Made by a program: the position numbers and the translations under genes
In this document: piece by piece, positions 4,755 to 8,481 of the stretch
Layout: each line of letters opens with the position of its first letter
How positions within the stretch are numbered: the first letter of the stretch is position 1
Origin: an uncultured Candidatus Melainabacteria bacterium
GTDB taxonomy: Bacteria > Cyanobacteriota > Vampirovibrionia > Gastranaerophilales > Gastranaerophilaceae
Assembly (NCBI GenBank): GCA_937898445.1
Contig: CALEJY010000159.1
Coordinates: 1-8,481, forward strand
Length of the DNA: 8,481 nt
Reading direction: 5' to 3'
Notes under the pieces: model-generated
Told to the model about the DNA's origin: nothing
Databases searched by the model: none
The model's input: only the letters and a program-made list of their open reading frames with translations

Positions 4755-6401
4755 CTACAAGCTTTGGCGTTCAACTTCTTCTGTTGTTGATACTTCAATA
4801 ATATCGCCAACTTCAATATCGTTCCATTTCGCAAATGAAATACCGCATTCAAAACCTTGCGCAACTTCTTTTACATCATCTTTGAAACGTTTCAATTGGT
4901 CAATTGCACCACGGAAGATTTCTTTGCCATCACGATATAGAACAGCATCTTTGCTTCTTACAATCTTACCTTCTGTTACATAACAACCGGCAATTCTTGT
5001 TGTTTTACCAATTGTAAATACTTGACGAACTTCGGCTTTACCAAGCTCAACTTCTTTAACTTCCGGTTCAAGCAATGACAACATTGTCTTTTCAATATCT
5101 TCAAGAATTTGATAAATAATATCATATTTCTTGATTGTTACACCTTCTTTTTCTGCTGCAGCAAGAGCGTTCGCATCTTCTTTTACCGTAAAACCTAAAA
5201 TCAAAGCGTTCGAAGCTGATGCCAACATAACGTCAGCTTCTGAAATATCACCAACACCAACGTGAATAATTTTTGTCTTGATTTCATCAGACTCTAACTG
5301 TGCAATTGCTTGAGATACAGCCTCTGCAGAACCATTTGTATTAGCTTTGATAATCAAGTTCAATTGCGGAATATCTTCTTCTCCTGCAACTGCCTCACGA
5401 CGAACATGAGCCGGCAACATTGCATCAAGACGTTTGTCACGTTCTTTTTCTTTACGTTCTTGAACAATTGATTTCATTTCTTTTTCGTTCTTAACAACTT
5501 CGAAATAATCACCCGCTTGAGGAACTTCTGACAAACCTAAAATCTCTACCGGTGTAGAAGGTTCAGCCTTTTGTATTCTTTCGCCAGAGTCAGAAAGCAA
5601 CGCTCTAACACGACCGCAAGCAGTACCTACAACAATACAATTACCTACACGCAAAGTACCGTTTTGAACCAACAATGTAGCAACTGCACCTTTACCTTTA
5701 TCAAGGTTTGCTTCAATTACAACCCCTGAAGCCTCTGCTTTAGGGTTAGCTTTCAAATCTTGAACATCAGCTACCAACAAAATGTATTCCAACAATTCAT
5801 CAATACCTGTACCTTGCAAAGCTGAAACTTTTACAGTAATTGTATCACCGCCCCATTCTTCAGGAACAAGACCGTGTTCTGTCAACTGTTGCAATACTCT
5901 GTCAGGATTTGCACCCGGTTTATCAATTTTGTTTACCGCAACAATAATCGGCACATCTGCAGCTTTTGCGTGGTTAATAGCTTCAATTGTTTGAGGCATA
6001 ATACCATCATCTGCAGCTACAACCAAAATTGCGATATCAGTAGCTTTGGCTCCTCTAGCTCTCATTTCTGTGAAAGCTTCGTGACCGGGAGTATCTACAA
6101 ATACGATTTTCTTATCTTTGTTGTTATCCAAATATACTGTATAAGCACCGATTGACTGAGTAATACCACCAACTTCGGATGCTACGATTTTGTGTTTTGA
6201 AGCACGGATACTATCCAACAAAGTAGTTTTACCGTGATCAACGTGTCCCATAATACTTACGACAGGCGCACGTCTTTTCAACAATTTTTTATCGACTTCT
6301 GTTAATTTCTTTTCTTTTTCTTCTTTTTCAAGTTCTTCTTCCATGTAAGCATCTAAGTCCTCATCCAGAACTTCTAACTCATATTCAGCACAAACCTTCA
6401 A
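4755..6401 (-). CDS. infB: Translation initiation factor IF2, GTPase and C-terminal part (split gene)
   Basis: 548 codons from a TTG at 6401 to a TAG stop. It carries the full IF2 core: G1 GHVDHGKT (52-59), switch I GGITQSIGAY (78-87), G3 DTPGH (103-107), G4 NKID (157-160), then the beta-barrel domain II, domain III (NLIIKANTNGSAEAVSQAI) and the C-terminal fMet-tRNA-binding domain ending with the FECGISFAKWNDIEVGD block. IF2 delivers initiator tRNA to the 30S subunit and promotes subunit joining. The reading frame is +1 relative to the N-terminal ORF (6385-7320) and overlaps it by 17 nt, because of the duplication at 6372-6423. The TTG is the first usable start but has no good Shine-Dalgarno sequence; re-initiation after the upstream TGA, a later internal start, or a frame error in the sequence are all possible. 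No residue of the catalytic core is missing. Confidence 0.93.
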   Translation of the reverse strand: MKVCAEYELEVLDEDLDAYMEEELEKEEKEKKLTEVDKKLLKRRAPVVSIMGHVDHGKTTLLDSIRASKHKIVASEVGGITQSIGAYTVYLDNNKDKKIVFVDTPGHEAFTEMRARGAKATDIAILVVAADDGIMPQTIEAINHAKAADVPIIVAVNKIDKPGANPDRVLQQLTEHGLVPEEWGGDTITVKVSALQGTGIDELLEYILLVADVQDLKANPKAEASGVVIEANLDKGKGAVATLLVQNGTLRVGNCIVVGTACGRVRALLSDSGERIQKAEPSTPVEILGLSEVPQAGDYFEVVKNEKEMKSIVQERKEKERDKRLDAMLPAHVRREAVAGEEDIPQLNLIIKANTNGSAEAVSQAIAQLESDEIKTKIIHVGVGDISEADVMLASASNALILGFTVKEDANALAAAEKEGVTIKKYDIIYQILEDIEKTMLSLLEPEVKEVELGKAEVRQVFTIGKTTRIAGCYVTEGKIVRSKDAVLYRDGKEIFRGAIDQLKRFKDDVKEVAQGFECGISFAKWNDIEVGDIIEVSTTEEVERQSL

Positions 6402-6423
6402 GACCGTATTCTTCGCAAACTTT
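6372..6423 (-). repeat. 25-bp out-of-frame imperfect duplication inside infB
   Basis: Two 27-nt segments, 6423-6397 and 6398-6372 on the minus strand, overlap by two bases, so the step is 25 bp. In their own frames they encode KVCEEYGLE and KVCAEYELE. They differ at nine of 27 positions, and four of the six changed codons are synonymous. Taking out either copy joins the two infB ORFs in frame (…EYGLE or EYELE followed by VLDEDLDAY). Confidence 0.85.
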
Positions 6424-7320
6424 CTTGATTACATCAACATCAATAAGTTGATTTACAGTAGCCATAACGCCGTTCAACATCAAGAATTTAATAATTTCTG
6501 CCGGAGTATGTTGAATTTTTTCTGACAACTCACTGATTGTCATTGCTCTATTTACAACAACTTGAGTTACTTGTTTTGTTTCTTCCTCTTTGTGAGAACG
6601 TTTTTTGTGCTTTTGAGCTGCTGCTTTTTCTAAAGAAATTCTTTCTTGTTCTTCTTTTTTATTGTTAAAATCTTTTCCTTTTTTCTTGCCGTCAGCTCTA
6701 CGTCTGCCATTACCTTTATTTTCATAAATATCTTGAGAAATAATTGTTCTTTGGATAGGCTTTCTTTCGCCAGACGGTTTTTCAAAAGGCTTTTTAGCTG
6801 CGCCGTCTTTAGAGCGTGGAGGGAAATTCCTTTCTCCTCTTTCCGGTCTTTCACCACGAGGAGTACGTTCTCCACGAGGCGGAAATTTTCTTTCGCCGTT
6901 TCTTGAAGGTCTTTCCGGTCTGTCAGTAGAATTTGCATTTTCACCAACCGGTTTTCTTGGCGCACGTCTAACAATCTCTAATCTGCTTTGAGGTTGCTTA
7001 GGTTTAACAATTTCAACTCTAGGAACACTAGCTTTTTTTACCGGTTCCTGTTTTGGTTCTTCTTTTTTAGCTTCAACTTCTTCAACAACAGGTTTTTCTG
7101 CCGGTTTTGCTTTTTTAACAACAAAAGCTTTTGGTTTTTTATGTTCTTTAACACCACCTGATGCGATGAAATCTTTCAACTTTTTAACCTGTTCCATTGT
7201 AACAGTGCTTGAATGAGTTTTGCCCGTAACAGAAATTTTGGCGAACTTTTCTAAAACTTCCTTACTGGTAAGCCCAAGTTCTTTTGCTAATTCATTTATT
7301 CTTATAGTTTCAAAACTCAT
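6385..7320 (-). CDS. infB: Translation initiation factor IF2, N-terminal part (split gene)
   Basis: 311 codons, ending in TGA shortly after the duplication. Residues about 5-51 form the first IF2_N module (IRINELAKELGLTSKEVLEKF). Residues about 53-259 are a low-complexity linker, first Lys/Glu/Pro/Val-rich, then Arg/Gly/Pro-rich with repeated PRGER and ERGER phrases, then Lys-rich. A second IF2_N module starts at about 260 (MTISELSEKIQHTPAEIIKFLMLNG) and should lead into the GTPase domain; instead it stops at EYGLEGLC. These N-terminal domains help IF2 bind the 30S subunit and vary widely between bacteria; in E. coli shorter IF2 forms made from internal starts are functional. The ATG at 7320 lies inside the last codons of ylxR (11-nt overlap), with AAGGA about 11 nt upstream. 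Together with the C-terminal ORF the length is about 850 aa, usual for IF2. Confidence 0.92.
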   Translation of the reverse strand: MSFETIRINELAKELGLTSKEVLEKFAKISVTGKTHSSTVTMEQVKKLKDFIASGGVKEHKKPKAFVVKKAKPAEKPVVEEVEAKKEEPKQEPVKKASVPRVEIVKPKQPQSRLEIVRRAPRKPVGENANSTDRPERPSRNGERKFPPRGERTPRGERPERGERNFPPRSKDGAAKKPFEKPSGERKPIQRTIISQDIYENKGNGRRRADGKKKGKDFNNKKEEQERISLEKAAAQKHKKRSHKEEETKQVTQVVVNRAMTISELSEKIQHTPAEIIKFLMLNGVMATVNQLIDVDVIKKVCEEYGLEGLC

Positions 7321-7555
7321 TTAATAATTTTCCTTTCAAATCTTCCGGCACAGAGGTTTTCAGCACTTTTGAAATTCTATTCTTTTTAAAAGCGGCCTCT
7401 ATACAAGAATTATTATAGCAAAGATATACAGATCTGCCAAATATTTTATTATTTGGGTTCAAAACGACTTCACCGTGCAAGTTTTCGCGAGTAATCTTAA
7501 TCATATTTTCTCTATCAAAAAGTTTCCCGCAACCCACACATTTTCGTTCTGTCAC
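7310..7555 (-). CDS. ylxR: YlxR/RnpM-family RNA-binding protein
   Basis: 81 aa, DUF448/YlxR family. Seen directly: the N-terminal RKCVGCGKLFDRENMIKITR block, the signature GRSVYLC (40-46), a second CIEAAFKK helix and four cysteines (6, 9, 46, 51) spaced as in the family, possibly binding metal. YlxR proteins bind RNA; the Bacillus member modulates RNase P and was renamed RnpM. The start is GTG at 7555, sharing one base with the prfA stop (TAGTG) with AGAGG 7 nt upstream. ylxR next to infB is the standard arrangement, but its usual partner nusA is replaced here by prfA. Confidence 0.9.
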   Translation of the reverse strand: MTERKCVGCGKLFDRENMIKITRENLHGEVVLNPNNKIFGRSVYLCYNNSCIEAAFKKNRISKVLKTSVPEDLKGKLLNEF

Positions 7556-8481
7556 TAATTTACCTCTGCCAATTTTTCTAATTTTAACTTTTGGTCGTGT
7601 TCAATAAGCAAATTGATAAGCTCATCCAAATCCCCATCAATAACCGTATTAACGTTCAAGTTATGGTTAATTCTGTGGTCAGTCAAACGACCTTGTGGGA
7701 AGTTGTATGTTCTGATACGTTCACTTCTATCACCTGTTCCGACTTGCGAACGGCGAAGGTCAGTGATTTCTTGCATTTGTTTTTGAACTTCCATATCATA
7801 AAGTTTAGCTTTCAAAATCTGCAAAGCACGTTCTTTGTTTTGAAGTTGAGAACGTTCTTCTGTACAGAAAATCATAATTCCTGTAGGTTTGTGGAATACT
7901 CTGGCAGCAGTTTCAACCTTGTTTACGTTTTGACCGCCTGCACCACCTGAACGAGCAGTTGAAATTTCAACATCATTCATATTCAATTCAACTTCAACAT
8001 CATCAACTTCCGGCATAACCGCAACGGTTGCAGTTGATGTATGCACACGCCCTTGAGATTCTGTCGCAGGAACTCTTTGAACCCTATGTACACCTGATTC
8101 GTATTTCAATTGCGAATAAACCGCATCACCTTTAATTGAAATAATAATTTCTGATACACCGCCGGCTTCACATTCAGTTTTACTCAAAACTTGTGTTTGC
8201 CAACCTTTTTTATCGGCATATCTCATATACATACGAGCCAAATCTCCGGCAAAAATGTTTGCTTCATCTCCACCTGCGCCACCACGAATTTCAAGCATAA
8301 TATCTTTATCATCCATTGGGTCACGAGGCAGTAGAAGAACTTTCATTCTTTCTTCATATTCAGGAAGTTTTGCTTCATTTTCAGCCATCTCAGCTTTCAA
8401 AAATGATTTCATTTCTTCATCGTGTTCGTTATGTATCATTTCTTTAGCTTCTTCAATAGCATCAACCGCTTTTTTCCAGTC
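7555..8481 (-). CDS. prfA: Peptide chain release factor 1 (RF1), N-terminus cut by window edge
   Basis: 308 codons visible; about 50 N-terminal residues are missing off the right edge. The frame is open to the last base (DWKKAVDAIEEAKEM), and the methionine at 8439 is internal to the first domain, not the start. RF1 releases the peptide at UAA and UAG. The codon-recognition tripeptide PAT is present (RVPATESQGR, visible residues 138-140), which separates RF1 from RF2 (SPF), and the catalytic GGQ loop is intact (SGGAGGQNVNKVE, about 182-184), the target of PrmC methylation. The C-terminal TYNFPQGRLTDHRIN block is also typical. It is followed by ylxR with a one-base overlap, so it belongs to the ylxR-infB transcript. 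Confidence 0.97.
   Translation of the reverse strand, partial: DWKKAVDAIEEAKEMIHNEHDEEMKSFLKAEMAENEAKLPEYEERMKVLLLPRDPMDDKDIMLEIRGGAGGDEANIFAGDLARMYMRYADKKGWQTQVLSKTECEAGGVSEIIISIKGDAVYSQLKYESGVHRVQRVPATESQGRVHTSTATVAVMPEVDDVEVELNMNDVEISTARSGGAGGQNVNKVETAARVFHKPTGIMIFCTEERSQLQNKERALQILKAKLYDMEVQKQMQEITDLRRSQVGTGDRSERIRTYNFPQGRLTDHRINHNLNVNTVIDGDLDELINLLIEHDQKLKLEKLAEVN

Noticed and set aside
5782..6155. Plus-strand frames opposite the IF2 GTPase domain
   Set aside because: Antisense shadows of the conserved G-domain coding sequence with no start signals.
6385..6387. UGA read as a sense codon in this organism
   Set aside because: ylxR ends properly in TGA, and reading through the infB TGA in the same frame meets a second TGA two codons later (TGA ATA TGA) rather than the IF2 core.
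6630..6974. 114-aa minus-strand frame inside the infB linker
   Set aside because: An overlapping frame produced by the repetitive Arg/Lys/Glu-rich linker coding sequence; the IF2 frame is the sensible one.
7591..7950. 119-aa plus-strand frame opposite prfA
   Set aside because: Antisense shadow of a highly conserved gene, with Ser/Thr/Phe-rich composition typical of reverse reading.
8437..8439. ATG at 8439 as the prfA start
   Set aside because: The frame stays open to the window edge with RF1-like helical sequence, and the family needs about 50 more residues; the gene simply continues off the window.

Overview
The window looks like chromosomal sequence from a low-GC, Gram-negative-like bacterium. 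The best guess is a gut member of the non-photosynthetic cyanobacterial sister group (Melainabacteria/Vampirovibrionia, Gastranaerophilales type). This is an inference, resting on the prepilin N-terminus (KAFTLAEVLITLGIIGVVAA style with a Cys-rich C-terminal half), the pairing of an LmeA/DUF2993-like exported protein with a GerMN-domain protein, AT-rich intergenic DNA and decayed intergenic repeats. No 16S gene or marker set is available to confirm it.

Almost everything is on the minus strand and belongs to the translation-initiation neighbourhood. From right to left: prfA (release factor 1, cut by the window edge), ylxR/rnpM, and infB (IF2), which is split into two overlapping ORFs by an out-of-frame 25-bp imperfect duplication. 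After a break come a small HTH gene, rbfA, truB, an LmeA-like gene, a GerMN-domain gene and an orphan HicB-like gene. Within each block the genes overlap by 1-17 nt or are 2-3 nt apart (TAATG and TAGTG junctions), so translational coupling is likely.

The usual infB-rbfA linkage is interrupted at about 3415-4750 by a two-gene module: the HTH gene (minus) and a type IV prepilin-like gene (plus), transcribed divergently from a shared AT-rich region. That region has a very good sigma70-type promoter for the prepilin and an inverted repeat that could be an operator. rbfA has its own extended -10 promoter, so the rbfA-truB block need not depend on transcription from infB.

The left 400 bases carry no established gene. 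They hold decayed-looking AGATGC repeats, a GC-rich hairpin, a possible 27-codon ORF, and a well-formed promoter, Shine-Dalgarno sequence and start codon leading into an ORF with a run of ten G within its first 13 codons. With ten G the ORF stops after 16 codons; with eleven it stays open to the window edge. That makes it a candidate phase-variable or broken gene.

I do not see a clear new multi-gene system. The items most worth checking are the infB split, the poly-G ORF, and the HTH/prepilin module inserted in the infB-rbfA locus.
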